Below are positions 47,063-59,652 of a stretch of 64,000 nt of DNA, one piece after another; within the stretch, counting starts at the first letter, position 1; each line of letters opens with the position of its first letter. The notes beneath the pieces were generated by a model. The model did not search any database. It saw only the letters and a list, made by a program, of their open reading frames with translations, and had not been told where the DNA came from. Position numbers and translations under genes: made by a program. The stretch is from Conus ventricosus (lineage: Eukaryota > Mollusca > Gastropoda > Neogastropoda > Conidae): contig CM031610.1 of the NCBI GenBank assembly GCA_018398815.1, positions 33,578,615 to 33,642,614 on the forward strand, read 5' to 3'.

Positions 47063-48075
47063 CAGTGATGATACGCAGTGCCTGGTTTTGGACTTTGTCC
47101 AGGGTCTGCAGGTGTGTCTTGGCAGCTGTCATCCAAGACGTGGACCCGTACTCAAGGTGTGGTCTTACTGTACCCTGGTACACTGACTTCAGGATCTTGT
47201 CAGTTGCGCCCCATGTGGTTCCAGCCAGTTTCCTCATTATGTTCAGCTTCCTTCTGGCTTTCCCCTCTGCCTGGTTGATATGAGGTTCCAGGTCATTCTT
47301 TTGTCAAAGGTAACACCAAGGTATGTTTGCTGGGCTTCATACCTTAGTGTGGCGTTTCCTAGGGTGAGTTTTCCAGGCTTGGCTTTTGGGGATAGCGTGA
47401 AAAGAGTAGTAGTTGACTTCTCCCCGTTGATAGTTACGCACCAGCTTTCAGCCCATGCTGCAACATTCTCCAGGGCGATCCGCATCCTATAAGTTGCTGT
47501 TGTTGCATGCTCTTCACAGCACCAGAGCACCAGGTCGTCTGCATATAGCGCCGCGTGGACACCTCTTGGTAGTTCTGCTACAATGTCGTTGATAAAGAGT
47601 ATGAACAAAGAGGGGGAGAGGACGCCTCCCTGGGGAACTCCCTGTCTCAGCAACACCTTTTGGCCACAGCGGCCATCTACCGACACTCTGGCTCTTCGGT
47701 TGTGTAGGTACGACTTGGTCCACTGATACATGTTGCCACTGATGCCGCAACGCAGAAGCTTCACCAGGAGACCGTCTTTCCAGACCTTGTCAAACGCCTT
47801 CTGTAGGTCAATAAAGACCGCCAGGGCTGCCTTCTGGGCCTGGAAAGCATCCTCTATGACCTTTGAGAGGTGTGTGGTTTGGTCTTCGGTACTTTTATAC
47901 TGTCTGAAGCCAGCTTGCTCGGGGACAATGATGCTCTCTGTCTCCAGGTAAAGTTGAAGGCGTTGGTTGATAATGCGTTCCAGGGTCTTACAGACACAGC
48001 TTGTTAGACTGATGGGACGATAGCTTTGGGCTTTACTTTTCACCCTAACTGTTCTTTGTGAAACAATTTCCAAAG
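47063..48075 (-). mobile_element. Non-LTR retrotransposon, reverse transcriptase part
   Basis: A 276-codon minus-strand frame (48073-47243) with YRPISLTSCVCKTLERIINQRL, FIDLQKAFDKVWKDGLLVKL, RQGVPQGGVLSPSLFILFIND and the catalytic box YADDLVLW, followed by WAESWCVTINGEKS and YLGVTFDKRMTW. A second frame (47237-47069) has the C-terminal YGSTSWMTAAKTHLQTLDKVQNQALRIIT. It is 5'-truncated inside RT. Its 3' half continues at 39412 across the hAT insert. Confidence 0.92.
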
Positions 48076-49064
48076 ACCCTTCAGATTAGTTACCTGTCAT
48101 TCTTTTAACATAGCAGTACCATTTGTATGTGAAAATCATGAAATTTATTTTCCATCACCTTATTGAAAGCAAAAGATTCATTTGAAATGATGGAGGAAGG
48201 GAAGGGGGTATTGTCTGGTATCTTTAGTCGCACCAGTGTGAGCTTGAGCTCATTTCTGTTTTTTTTGGGGGGGTCTTGACTGACTACTCTGTGTTTTTGT
48301 TTCACATGATGCTCACTGTTACCATTTCTTTCTTTGGCTCTGGTAGGCTTTTGCTAGGATTTTAAAGCAGTGAGTGAGAATTCATGTAAATTGGGAGTGA
48401 GAGATAATCACTTAAAGAATATAAATGCTGTGCTTCGGGCTCATTCAGTAGGCCCTTGATTTTTATGCTTGACAAAAGTTTTACAAATAAACCGAAAATT
48501 TGCAATATGCTTATTGGGTGTTGGTGGTTTTTACTGTTCAATTCTTTTAACTTGAGTTGCAGAGTCACTTTTTGGTGCATAGGAAATGCAAGAATCTTAC
48601 TTGCAGTTACTTGTTCATCTATTTAATGATCAGTTCAGTTAAGTTCAGGGTTTATTTAATGTCTTTTCATCACTAGATGATGTCAGCCACTTTTTTTTTA
48701 AAGAAAAAGAAAAAAAAAAAACCCCTCCACACTCAACTGATCATCCATGTAAGTACTTTCAAACCCACATCTAATATATTGCATTTAAAAGTGTTTACAG
48801 ATGGGTTGGTAATGGAATCCTCTGACAGTGGTTCTGGCTTTATAATACCAACTTTAAATGTCAGGAAATTATGGGCAGAATGGTAGTGTTGAGGCATGTC
48901 TGGGTTTATTGCCTGTACAAAAGCCATGTCATACTTTAAAAGGACTTGACTGTATGCACAGTGAGGACAAAGGTGTGGAAATCTTCAGGTGTAATATACT
49001 GTATGGGGCCTTTTGGTGTCCACCACGGCTCCACCACCTACTGTAATGGAGAAGACGAACAGAN
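48076..49064 (+). other. Unassigned sequence before the gap
   Basis: AT-rich with a poly-A run at 48698-48720. No gene or exon recognised. Confidence 0.5.
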
Positions 49065-50063
49065 NNNNNNNNNNNNNNNNNNNNNNNNNNNNNNNNNNNN
49101 NNNNNNNNNNNNNNNNNNNNNNNNNNNNNNNNNNNNNNNNNNNNNNNNNNNNNNNNNNNNNNNNNNNNNNNNNNNNNNNNNNNNNNNNNNNNNNNNNNNN
49201 NNNNNNNNNNNNNNNNNNNNNNNNNNNNNNNNNNNNNNNNNNNNNNNNNNNNNNNNNNNNNNNNNNNNNNNNNNNNNNNNNNNNNNNNNNNNNNNNNNNN
49301 NNNNNNNNNNNNNNNNNNNNNNNNNNNNNNNNNNNNNNNNNNNNNNNNNNNNNNNNNNNNNNNNNNNNNNNNNNNNNNNNNNNNNNNNNNNNNNNNNNNN
49401 NNNNNNNNNNNNNNNNNNNNNNNNNNNNNNNNNNNNNNNNNNNNNNNNNNNNNNNNNNNNNNNNNNNNNNNNNNNNNNNNNNNNNNNNNNNNNNNNNNNN
49501 NNNNNNNNNNNNNNNNNNNNNNNNNNNNNNNNNNNNNNNNNNNNNNNNNNNNNNNNNNNNNNNNNNNNNNNNNNNNNNNNNNNNNNNNNNNNNNNNNNNN
49601 NNNNNNNNNNNNNNNNNNNNNNNNNNNNNNNNNNNNNNNNNNNNNNNNNNNNNNNNNNNNNNNNNNNNNNNNNNNNNNNNNNNNNNNNNNNNNNNNNNNN
49701 NNNNNNNNNNNNNNNNNNNNNNNNNNNNNNNNNNNNNNNNNNNNNNNNNNNNNNNNNNNNNNNNNNNNNNNNNNNNNNNNNNNNNNNNNNNNNNNNNNNN
49801 NNNNNNNNNNNNNNNNNNNNNNNNNNNNNNNNNNNNNNNNNNNNNNNNNNNNNNNNNNNNNNNNNNNNNNNNNNNNNNNNNNNNNNNNNNNNNNNNNNNN
49901 NNNNNNNNNNNNNNNNNNNNNNNNNNNNNNNNNNNNNNNNNNNNNNNNNNNNNNNNNNNNNNNNNNNNNNNNNNNNNNNNNNNNNNNNNNNNNNNNNNNN
50001 NNNNNNNNNNNNNNNNNNNNNNNNNNNNNNNNNNNNNNNNNNNNNNNNNNNNNNNNNNNNNNN
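49065..50063. other. Assembly gap (N run, 999 bases)
   Basis: All bases are N. The length is near the round 1000 that scaffolding tools use, so true size and even true adjacency are unknown. Confidence 1.
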
Positions 50064-50756
50064 CTTTTGTGGGACTGGATTCCATTTCCCAGGTGGCGCT
50101 CGATGGCGTTCAGAAGTCAGGGTCGCACATCTGATGGAGTCACACTGACCTTCCTTGCGGTCGCCATCGCTCGGGTCTTGTTATTCAAATCGTGTCACAA
50201 CGCGGTTCCAGAGATCCGCCATGATTTCAGCCACCACCTCCTCAGATGTGGGTTCCTTGTTGGCGAAGACCTGGTCAGTCAGCTCTGGGGCTGGCTCCTC
50301 CTCCTCTTTCCCGTCAAAGAAGATGCCTTCTTTCTGGCAGTCTCTTTATCCAGGCGCTTGGCAGCACTAAGGTTGGGAGGGACTCCTCTCTTTCCCGCAA
50401 GTCAAAGCCATCAAAGTCAGCTTGTCCAAAGAATTGACAGAACAAAAGGGTTAAACCTCAGCTTGACCTCCTCTGGGTTCACTCGCTCGTAGGTAAGCTC
50501 GGCCTCAGAGTGGGCTCTGACAGGAGCCGAAGCGGACTGACCCCCTTTCTGGGTCATGACCGTAAGTGCAATGGATTTGAGATTTTCCGTGGACTTGCGA
50601 GAGATCTTGTCTGGGGATTGTGGTTGACGTGGAATATCATGTTGCCCCCCCTCGCTGCTGATGGCATATATGTTGGCCTCTGGGTTGTTCTCGTTGTCAC
50701 CATCTGACAAGGATACCCGCTTTGGGGTCATGGACATCACATGCTGGATGGAGATT
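50064..50756 (-). CDS. DOP1: DOP1 exon 10 copy, partial
   Basis: Minus strand after TTTCAG (intact acceptor): ISIQHV..., MTPKRVSLSDGDNENNPEANIYAISSEGG, then TYERVNPEEVKLRFNPF. It is cut by the gap. Here KRVSLSDGDNENNPEANIYAI is readable, whereas arm 1 has lost bases in this stretch. Confidence 0.85.
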
Positions 50757-52551
50757 CTGAAATCATGAATGGGAAACAAAGATGTGAAAAAAAGAATGAA
50801 CAGTTTCCTTTTCTTTCAGTTTCCATTTTTTCCAATCTGACCACCAGGACTTTTTACAATAAAAAAAAAAGTCTAGGCCACATCCAAATCTCTGAATGAA
50901 AGCCGTCTGTCCTGCAAAAAAAAGCGACAAACACAACAGAACAATTTACAATAATAATGTAGCATATGTACTGACACGTCAACCATTCCATTTAATCCAT
51001 CGTTCCCAGATTGTAAAAAAGGTTGAACAATAAATGATAAATACCCAATGCCACCAAACAAAACATAAAAAAAAGCCATGGGCAATCAAGACACTGACTA
51101 ATCAGCAGGTGATCAAAGTCTGCGAATGACAACATTCTGGTTTTCATCACCTAGATATAACACAGGGTGAAAGCAAGAAATTTTCCCAATACTGAACTTT
51201 TTTAACGTTAGTCCAAACACAAATAATGGTAATAGTGGGCATAATACAAAAAAATAGATAAAGATTTCAGTTGCATTAACAATGCATTTAAAGTAAGAAA
51301 CAGTACCCCAAAAATGTAGCAAGTAAACTACCATAAGAGTGTGCCAAAGAAAAAAACTTGAAAGGGTCCAGGGGAGGACATGTCTCTGGTGGGGTACAGG
51401 GGCAACTCCCAGTTGGGGGAGACAACTTTGACACCAGCACATTATGACATCAATAAGCTGTAAAAATGTATTAAAATGAAGTGATATTCATGGTCTTTTC
51501 TGCAATTTTCTACTAAAGACAATTCAATTAAGAGCCTCTTAAAATACTTTTTGTTCATTAGTTTCTGTGAACAAGAAATTGCCACAGAAAAGAGAACCTA
51601 CTCAAATACAAAATGAAAAAAAGAGCTAAGAAAACACCAAATAAAAACAGACATCACATCCATTATAAGCAACAACAAAAACAAAATCCACATAACTGAA
51701 GTGAAAAAGCAATGTCAACAGATCTGCTGCTTTTTCATCATCTCATTTTAATGAGCCCTCAATGCACACAAATGATTTTCTCTGAACAGACAATTAAGTC
51801 TTTTGAAATATTTGTTTGTTGAAAGGTAAACATTTTTCAACTGGAGCAGAGATTTCTTAAATCTCCAAAATTAAAATGCTAACAAACATTTTGACCAGAA
51901 TATAAATAGACCTTTTTCTTCCAAATAAAAACAGTTAAAAAAAGTACTTACTTCTCTAAAGCTGGAAAAATTGTGGGCTGAGCTGAAGAGGATTTCCTAT
52001 TATCATTTCTATTAAAAGAGTTTTGTTGCGTCCCTTTGTTCCCCGGGAATCCAGAGGCATAAATTAATTCCTTTTAAACAGTCAAGGGTAATATCAAAGA
52101 AGATTGAGTCCATCTTTTTCTCTCCTTAGCACCAGGACATTAACCAGAGCACACCAGTCACTAGTTATCTTTTTTAGTTGACTAGTACTAGTAGTAGTCC
52201 ATCCTTTGACCCTTTAGCACCAGCACATTAGGACATCAATAAGGGAAAGTCTTTGCCTAGCCTTTCTTTAACTTCTTTGACACCAGCACATTAGGACATC
52301 AATAAGGCTAACATCTCCTGAAGGCCATGAAAATTTTCTTGCGTTTGACTGATTTTCAGAAAAACTACCAAGCAAAAAAGTCACGACTTCACCTTTGGCT
52401 TTCTGTTCATCAAGAAGCGAACAAAGAACATTCACAACTTTCGCATTTGCGTTGTTGGTGGCCTCATCAAGGGTTAAAGAGAAGAATGTCTTTTTCAGTG
52501 ATTCCAGAAGCTCTTTCCTGAAACCCCTGGCCACTCCATGGGTAAGTGGGG
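50757..52551 (-). other. Intron 9 copy, part
   Basis: Inverse of about 26100-27886: the three CTTATTGATGTC copies (inverse, near 51450, 52230, 52290) and the hAT-like LTLDEATN fragment (52268-52534). Confidence 0.8.
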
Positions 52552-52880
52552 GCCGATAGCTCAGTTGGTAGAGCGCCGGACTCGTGATCCTGGGGTTGCG
52601 GGTTCGAATTTCGGTCTAGGGGGATTTTTCCCTCGGAGTTAACATTGGTTCTGACTCCATCCCCCATATAGTCGTTCGGATGGGACTATAAACCGAGGTC
52701 TAGTCTGTGTCACATGCACTAAAGACCATACACGACTCTAAAGATCCCGATGCTCATGTCCTAAGACGGGTGAGTACCGGCTACACGAAAATACACAATG
52801 CATGCAACCTGTGTGCCAGAATAGTCTACTTGAAGACTGTGGGCACGGGGCAGGTTAAACATCCCCATCTGGAAGAAGAA
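52552..52880 (+). mobile_element. SINE copy B in the reverse arm
   Basis: Begins GCCGATAGCTCAGTTGGTAG and matches the arm 1 SINE at 25769-26098. Its sequence is almost unchanged, in contrast to the surrounding damaged regions. Confidence 0.85.
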
Positions 52881-54167
52881 GTGTGTACGCTGTTGCCGTT
52901 CTTGACAGGGACAAAGAGTCTAGCACTTTGGGATCTTCTGCTAGAGTTTTTACAAAACTCAATGAGTGCTGGTGCCAAAGAAAACGGAAGGCAATGCTCT
53001 GCTAGAAATGCGCACGTGCGTATTTTGAGGTCAGTGATACGGTCCGTCTTCGGGAGACATGCGATAACTGGTTTGGCTGTTGGAAGTTTGTTGTGTGGGC
53101 CTGTGCATCAAGTCTTTGAAAATGCTGAGGATCACTGGCATGGGCCAAAAACAATTTTTTCCGTTTGATTTGAACACCAACCGCTTTGAACACAAGTTAC
53201 ACCATCCCACCCCGGGCCTCGTCGTTTTTCTTGACCAGAGACTGAACTTTCGTTTTACACTGTTTCTTCTTGCAACCATTCACTCGCCATTTTTTTTTTA
53301 TCTTTGTCAATCTGCGAGTTTCGCATCATCTGAAAGGGAACTTCTTTTTTGACTTTCCTAACCACTCACAAACACTGAAACCGCAATACACTGTATCAAG
53401 TTCTTTTCCTTTAAAGGGCAAAGCACAAAAACTTGATTCAAGATGGGGGACTTTGGAAACAAAATTTTCATTTTTGGCGGTAAAAAATGTTGATGGGGAA
53501 CGGATGGGTATGCAACACTTGCAATAAGGTTTTTTTTTGTTGTTTTTTGCTGGGGGAAATTTTCCGTTTAAAAGGAAAAAATTTCATCCCCCCAAAACAA
53601 AAGAGGGAAAAAAAAAAAGATACAATTTTTTAAATTGCAACAAAAAGAAAATAAAATACTTTCCAAAAAAAGACAGGAACAAAGGAAAAAAACACAAAGA
53701 AAATCCCTCTCTGTTTTTAAATTTCCCCAAATGACAATCACTTTACTGCCTTTGAAAACATTTTAAAAGAAAATACAAGACGTTTCAGAAAGAGTTAGGG
53801 AACTAAAAAAATTCACCACAACTGTATTATCATTAAAAGGGGGGGGGGTTTTTTTTTTCCTACTTACTTCCTGCCAGCTCAGAACAAGCCCCATCCCCCC
53901 ACAATTCCAGAATAAACAATTAAAATACTCTCCGGTATCTATCTGATGCACAAGAGTGTGTGTGTGTGGTGTGTGTTGGTGTGTGTGTGTTGGGGGGGGT
54001 TGGTTGTGCGTGCGGCTGCGTGGTGCTGCTGCGTGCGTCGGTGTGATTACACAACAATACGCTTGCCGAACTGTGCACATATAATAACAAGATGTCAAAA
54101 ACACACAAAACTCTAGCCCTAAGCCAAATTTTTATCACGATACGTAAGACGAGGATAGACGCCCCAC
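52881..54167 (-). other. BED/hAT ORF copy and intron 9 copy
   Basis: Inverse of about 24431-25770, with indels. Confidence 0.75.
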
Positions 54168-54312
54168 CTGGCTGTGTCTGGGGAAGCAAAGAGGGAGGAC
54201 ATTTTGGGAGCACCCGACGATTCTCCCCCTGCACCCCCTGAGTCAGCCGGTGATGGTCAGCGACTTGGCCCCTGCTTTCCCCCTTCGGGGCTGTCCAGCC
54301 CACAAAATGGCC
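54168..54312 (-). CDS. DOP1: DOP1 exon 9 copy, damaged
   Basis: Inverse of 24278-24430; donor side CCCCAC|CTGGC is preserved but several bases are missing near the 5' end, so the reading frame is lost. Confidence 0.8.
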
Positions 54313-54484
54313 CCTCACAGTGCCGGACACGGGGCTGCGTGGATCACTCAAACAAAGCAGCTTCCAGAAATCCTTTCAAATTTGGTCCGGGGGAAGGGTC
54401 ATACATAAGTCCAGCAAGGGGAAATTTTTTTCCAAATTCCCACGGCAATTCCCCTCCCCTTTTTTTTCTCTTTTCCTTCTTTTT

Positions 54485-54518
<34 letters not shown>

Positions 54519-54963
54519 CTTCTTCTGCCCCACACCCCAAAAGACAGCGTTTTAAAGGGCGGGTTCACTGCATTGGAATGTAGACATTTTTTTGTCACAG
54601 CTATTTGTCTGTCTAAAATATGAACTGCTCCCCACGACTGCCCCCAAGAAACCCCCAAATTCCAACACCCCCCCCCCTATCTGCATATTGCCACATACTG
54701 CAGTAGCACCACAACTTTTTTTTTTCCCCTGCTTGTATGTCTGCAATTTTTTTGTTTTGAAATACACTTTCGATAAAATTTTTACCCGGGGGTTACCCAA
54801 ATTTGACCCTGATTTTTTTATGTGCTTTAAAACAGAGTTGTACATAACCTAAACATTATTTCCCTCTGAAAGACTAGAACTAAAGGCTAGCAAGAAAAGG
54901 GGGGGGAAATAAACACTACCTTAAAATGCATGGACATGAGACCGCTGCTTCCTAGCCCCCTAC
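54313..54963 (-). other. Intron 8 copy
   Basis: Inverse of 23606-24277; the poly-G tract appears as a C run at about 54487-54515. Confidence 0.75.
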
Positions 54964-55059
54964 CTTTCAAAAGTAGGCCTTGCTGCCAAAGACATTCAGC
55001 TTTCATTTTTCGTTCATGTCCCAAAAGCACAGAGAACTTTTAAATGCACAGTCGATTGT
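54964..55059 (-). CDS. DOP1: DOP1 exon 8 copy, damaged
   Basis: Inverse of 23502-23605, eight bases shorter through scattered deletions. Confidence 0.8.
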
Positions 55060-55520
55060 CTGAAAACACACACAATGAAAAGGCAGAAAAATTTGAAAAC
55101 CATCAATAATCACAAAAATTTTTTTTTTAAATACATTTTGGGGGGTTGGGCGTGATGTGTGTGGGTGGGTGTGTGTGTGTGTTGTTTGTGTGTTGCGTGC
55201 GGGGTGGGGTCATGCGTGGGCGTGCGTGCATGCTGCATGCATGCGTGCGCGTGTTTGTGTGTGTAAATAAAGAGAGAGAGAGAGAAAAGAGAGAGAGAGA
55301 GAGAAGAGAGAAGAGAGAGAGAGAGAGAGAGAAGAGAGAGAGAGAAGAGAGCATGCATGCGTGCGTGCTGCGTGTGTGCATCATAAATCAAAATTTTTAA
55401 AAAAACAAAAAAACAGTTGGTAGCTGACAAATTTTGCCATGAGGCCACAAAACCAACACAAAACCCAAAAAAACAAACCGCACAAAATAAGACACAGCTC
55501 TCTGTGCAATTGCCCTTCAC
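55060..55520 (-). other. Intron 7 copy with microsatellites
   Basis: Inverse of 23013-23501; repeat runs are contracted and interrupted compared with arm 1. Confidence 0.75.
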
Positions 55521-55665
55521 CTGTCTTTACGATGAAAGCCCTTCCCATCGTCTTACATTCCAGGCCCAGGGGGTGACCTGGTTCACATGTAGAAAAAGCT
55601 CCGCGTGCGGTGGTGGTACTCAGTGTTTTCTGTGCCCAGGTGCGCCACAGCTCCCGGGGAATTTC
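55521..55665 (-). CDS. DOP1: DOP1 exon 7 copy, damaged
   Basis: Inverse of 22860-23012 with indels at both ends. Most of the central ELFYM-like coding is still legible. Confidence 0.8.
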
Positions 55666-56644
55666 CTGTACACAAGGGTTTAAGCATTTTTTACTCACTG
55701 TGCACTATAACAAACAAAAGTGGGGAAAAGGTAAGGAAAAAGGGGGAAAAGTTGCAGAGGGCCTGAGGGAATACTGTCATCTCACTGTTTTCTTAAAACA
55801 TTTTAAAAAGCCTCCCCCAGCTCCATCTTTTTACCCTAAAGGGAAACAACCCCGTGGGAAAAACTTTTCTCACTTTCATTAATTTGACAGGCTTTGATTA
55901 GTTTTTGACCCGAAAACTAAATGACAATACCGTGCCCAACAGTCACAAACAAACAATTTTCCAGTGATCAGCAATAACTTTTTGTTACTGACTTATTGAG
56001 ACCGCACTAGTCAATGTATCCGTCTCAGATGTCCAGAAGTCACCATCTGAGAATGAACCGGTTTGAGAATAAAATGCCTCTGGTTTTTCAAAAAAAACAA
56101 AAAAACCCTCCACATGCAAACTCTCACCCCTTCCATTCCCTGCCACCTCCATTACCACTTTCATGCCTGAATAAATGATCAGCCATTATAATCCACCTAT
56201 TTCAAATAATCTTTAATTTTTTTTTTTTTGTTTTTTTAATAAAGTAACAGTATACACTAATCAAATGGTGGGGGGGATTGTTGGCTCAAATCGATCAATC
56301 TGATTCCTATTCTTAATTTTATTAAATTATTTTTGCATATTATCTCATTCATTGCCATCTCAAGCTTCAAAGGGTAGGAAAAAAAGCATATGCATATGAA
56401 ACCCACTTGCTAAAAACATCATATGAATCAACTTGCTAGGGTTTCTTTTTTTGGAAAAACCAAAGACTTGTTTTTTGTTTATAATTGGCTTAATGCTCTT
56501 TTTTTAAGATCATGACCACTGTACTTTGTATCATGCAGATATAGTGGTGTGTGTGTTCGTTCGTTCTTCTGTTTAAGTCTGTAAACGACGTTGTGTGTTT
56601 TGTGTGTGTGTTGTGTTGTGTTGTTGTGTGTGTAGAGAGAGAGA

Positions 56645-56693
<49 letters not shown>

Positions 56694-57417
56694 GTGAGTG
56701 AGTGTTGTGTGTGGTGTGTGGTGTTTTGGGTGTGTGTGTGTGTGTGTGTGTGGTGTGTGTGTGTGTGGTGTTTTGTGTGTTTTGGTGTTTTCCACGTCCC
56801 TGTTTAAAAATCTGTTATTAGTGTGCATACGCATGTCATGTACTTGCGTGGTGGTGTGTTTGTGTGTGTTGTGTGTGTGTGTGTGTGTGTTTGTTGTGTG
56901 GTGTGGTGTGTGTGTGTGGTTTTATGCATTTCTGCCCCTTTCCCCCAATTTAATGTTAAAAGATTCACAGTCTGAATCAAATGATTTCTTTAAAAGGGCA
57001 TAATTAAAGATACAAATTGTAAAAACTTTGCAAAAAAACCCTTAACAACTGAAGGTTGTGCGAAAACAAAAAAAAAGATTTAGAAGCAAATTTCCAATGA
57101 CTTGCCACAAATACAAAAAACCTGATCCTGGTAATAGGGGTGTTAAAAGGGGAACCAAAAGCATAAGGATGAACTGAGAACTTTTCTGACTACAAAAACG
57201 AACAAAAACTTTTGTTAAAACAAATTTTTTTAAAAAAAATCCCTTTTTTGTTCTTTTTTTTTTTTTTTAAACATACCCAACAAATCAACAGGCAAACTAA
57301 ACACACACACATACAGCACCATGCACACCACCACACACACACACACCACAACACACACACCACACTTTTCCCCTCTCTCTCTATATAATAAATTATAAAC
57401 AAAAACAAATTTCTTGC
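55666..57417 (-). other. Intron 6 copy
   Basis: Inverse of 20996-22859, with strongly contracted microsatellites. Confidence 0.75.
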
Positions 57418-57633
57418 CCATAAATATGGTATTGTCATTGATGTGCGTAATGGCGAGGCAGCAGCGCGGCAAGATGACGACCGACACACGACCTTCACTG
57501 ATCGATGTCCGTCCGTGTCCTTCGACTTTTCTGTGTCCGACTGCCCCGACTGTGTCGGGGATGATGAGATGGGCATGGTTGCTTGGCGCTGGTTTGGGGG
57601 GGAAGCTTTGCAAAAGCAACTTCTGTGAGGAAC
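57418..57633 (-). CDS. DOP1: DOP1 exon 6 copy, damaged
   Basis: Inverse of 20765-20995. The exon/intron border shows GGCAAG at the position of the arm 1 GC donor, so the GC is seen in both arms. Confidence 0.78.
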
Positions 57634-57825
57634 CCCTTAGCCAAGGAGGTAAAGCACCCCGCTTCTGCACAGCACGAGAGACGCAGATCTTTATTATTTG
57701 TTTCATTTTTTAGTACTCAGCATTAGGTTTTTAGGGGTGTGTTGTATGCCCCGCGCGCGGGTGTGGTGTTTTGGTGGTGGGGGGGTGTGGGGGTGTGTGT
57801 GTGTGTGTGTGTGCATTGCCTATCC

Positions 57826-57871
57826 CAGGGGCACGGGGGGGGGTTCCCCGGGGGTTCCGGGAAACCCCCCC

Positions 57872-57909
<38 letters not shown>

Positions 57910-59652
57910 CACTTTAAAATTTCTTTTTTAAAAAAGAAAAACCCCCCAATTTAAAACTCTCAAAAAAAAAAGAAATAAATTAAAACAGTTAACACTTTTA
58001 ACAAATCTTATTTTCTGCCCCCCCCTCGCGATATCGTGCGGGATGCTGATTCTTTTGAAAGTATGGGTGGAAAGGTAATCTTTCAAAAAAGGGCAGACTT
58101 ACTTCCCCTTGCGCTTCTTTGTTTCAGCGCGAATCGCGAAGAGAAAAACTGGTGGACTTTGTAGCACCCATGGTAAAAAGGCATCATCTTTCGGACTTTC
58201 GCTGCCAGTCCAAGGGGGGTATGCGGGCAATAACCGGGGAAGACAACTTTTGATGTTTTTTTCTTTTTTTTATTTCCCCCAATTTTTACTTTTAAAAGGG
58301 GCCTAAATTTGGCCATTGCTTTTAACCTTGAATATGAGTGCCCCCCCTTGTTGAAAAAATTTGCTCCGGGGGCCCAACAGTCTGAGCGACTATTTTTTGT
58401 TATTTTTTTTATTTTTTTAACATGCGGGGCTGGGACCTACTCTTTTTTTGAGTAAACCCATATTTTGGGAAGAAAAAAAGAAAAAAGGGGGACTGACACT
58501 GCGCAAAGCGGGGGGCCCTGCTCCATGAAAATCTCCGAAGTTGATTCCTGTTTGGGCTTTTGTTGTGACCCGAGGGTGCCTCCATACCTCCACCTCTGAG
58601 TGTGAAACTCCAAAAGGTGCACGGACATTGCGGATGCTTTTCGCAATAACCAATTCCGCCAGCCCCCGGGAACGGGAAAAAAAATTTCGATGATGTTTTC
58701 ACGCTTTTTGGGTTCCTTGAACCCCGAAGGGCCCAGAACTTTGACACCACACCAAGTCCCCCGGCAAAATGCTAGGCAGCTCCTGGGGGAAAAACCATCC
58801 TGCAAAAAGCCTGTTTTTTTCCGGACACGTTGCTGTCCCATTCTTGGACTATCTGGTCACTCAGATGAACGATCGTTTTCAAGAAGCGAGCTTGCCCAGG
58901 CCACTTCCTGTTTCCGGGGAAAATTTGGGTTCCTACCGGGGCCCTTCTGGGTTCCAGACGGTGTAAAGCACTTGCGTACTGTGGCCCCCAGCCCCTTCCC
59001 CTGACCAAGTGTCTGGCTGCTGAGCTTCACCAGGGCCCAATGGAGAAATTTTAACCACCCACAAACTTTCCCCCCCATTTGAGAGCAGCTTTGGGCCGTG
59101 ATAGGGACAAAACCCCCAACATCCACATGATGCTAAAACTGTTTTTGCACTTTCCCAAATTTAAACCACAGCTGAATGGAGGGGACCTTTTCGGGCTGAG
59201 GTCGTCAAAAACTACACGCGCACATCAAGGGGACGGGCCGCAAATGGTCTTGCGCTATGAGGGTCCATCGGACATACCCATTGAATTGAAGACTGTGGAC
59301 TCCTAGCTACAAAGTAAGGTCCTATTCGTTGCGCCAAAAAAAATTTCCTGAAACAGGGACAACTAAAATGCCCCTCCTGTCCCTTCAGTAAACCCTATGT
59401 AAGAAATTTTTATGTTTTTCGTTGATCACAGTCCTTTCTGAAAAAATGTCCAACATTTTTGTGTTCAGTTTCATATAAAAGACACCGGAACCCCTCCAAA
59501 GCACCTAGAAAGTAAAAATATTTTCACTTCGGGGGGGTTTTGCCCCCAGACCCCCCACGGGGTCTTTGCCCTACCCCCCCGGGGGCCGGGCGGCCCCGGG
59601 ACCCCTCCCCCCATTTTGGAAACCCCCCCCCCTTTAAAAATATCCGCCCCTG
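57826..59652 (+). mobile_element. hAT element copy (reverse arm)
   Basis: Inverse of 18643-20558. CAGGGGC...GCCCCTG ends persist, with errors in the left repeat. The transposase remnant is broken more often than in arm 1. Confidence 0.85.

Noticed and set aside
48946..50148. ORFs of about 370-400 codons across 49065-50063
   Set aside because: They consist almost entirely of N translated as X.
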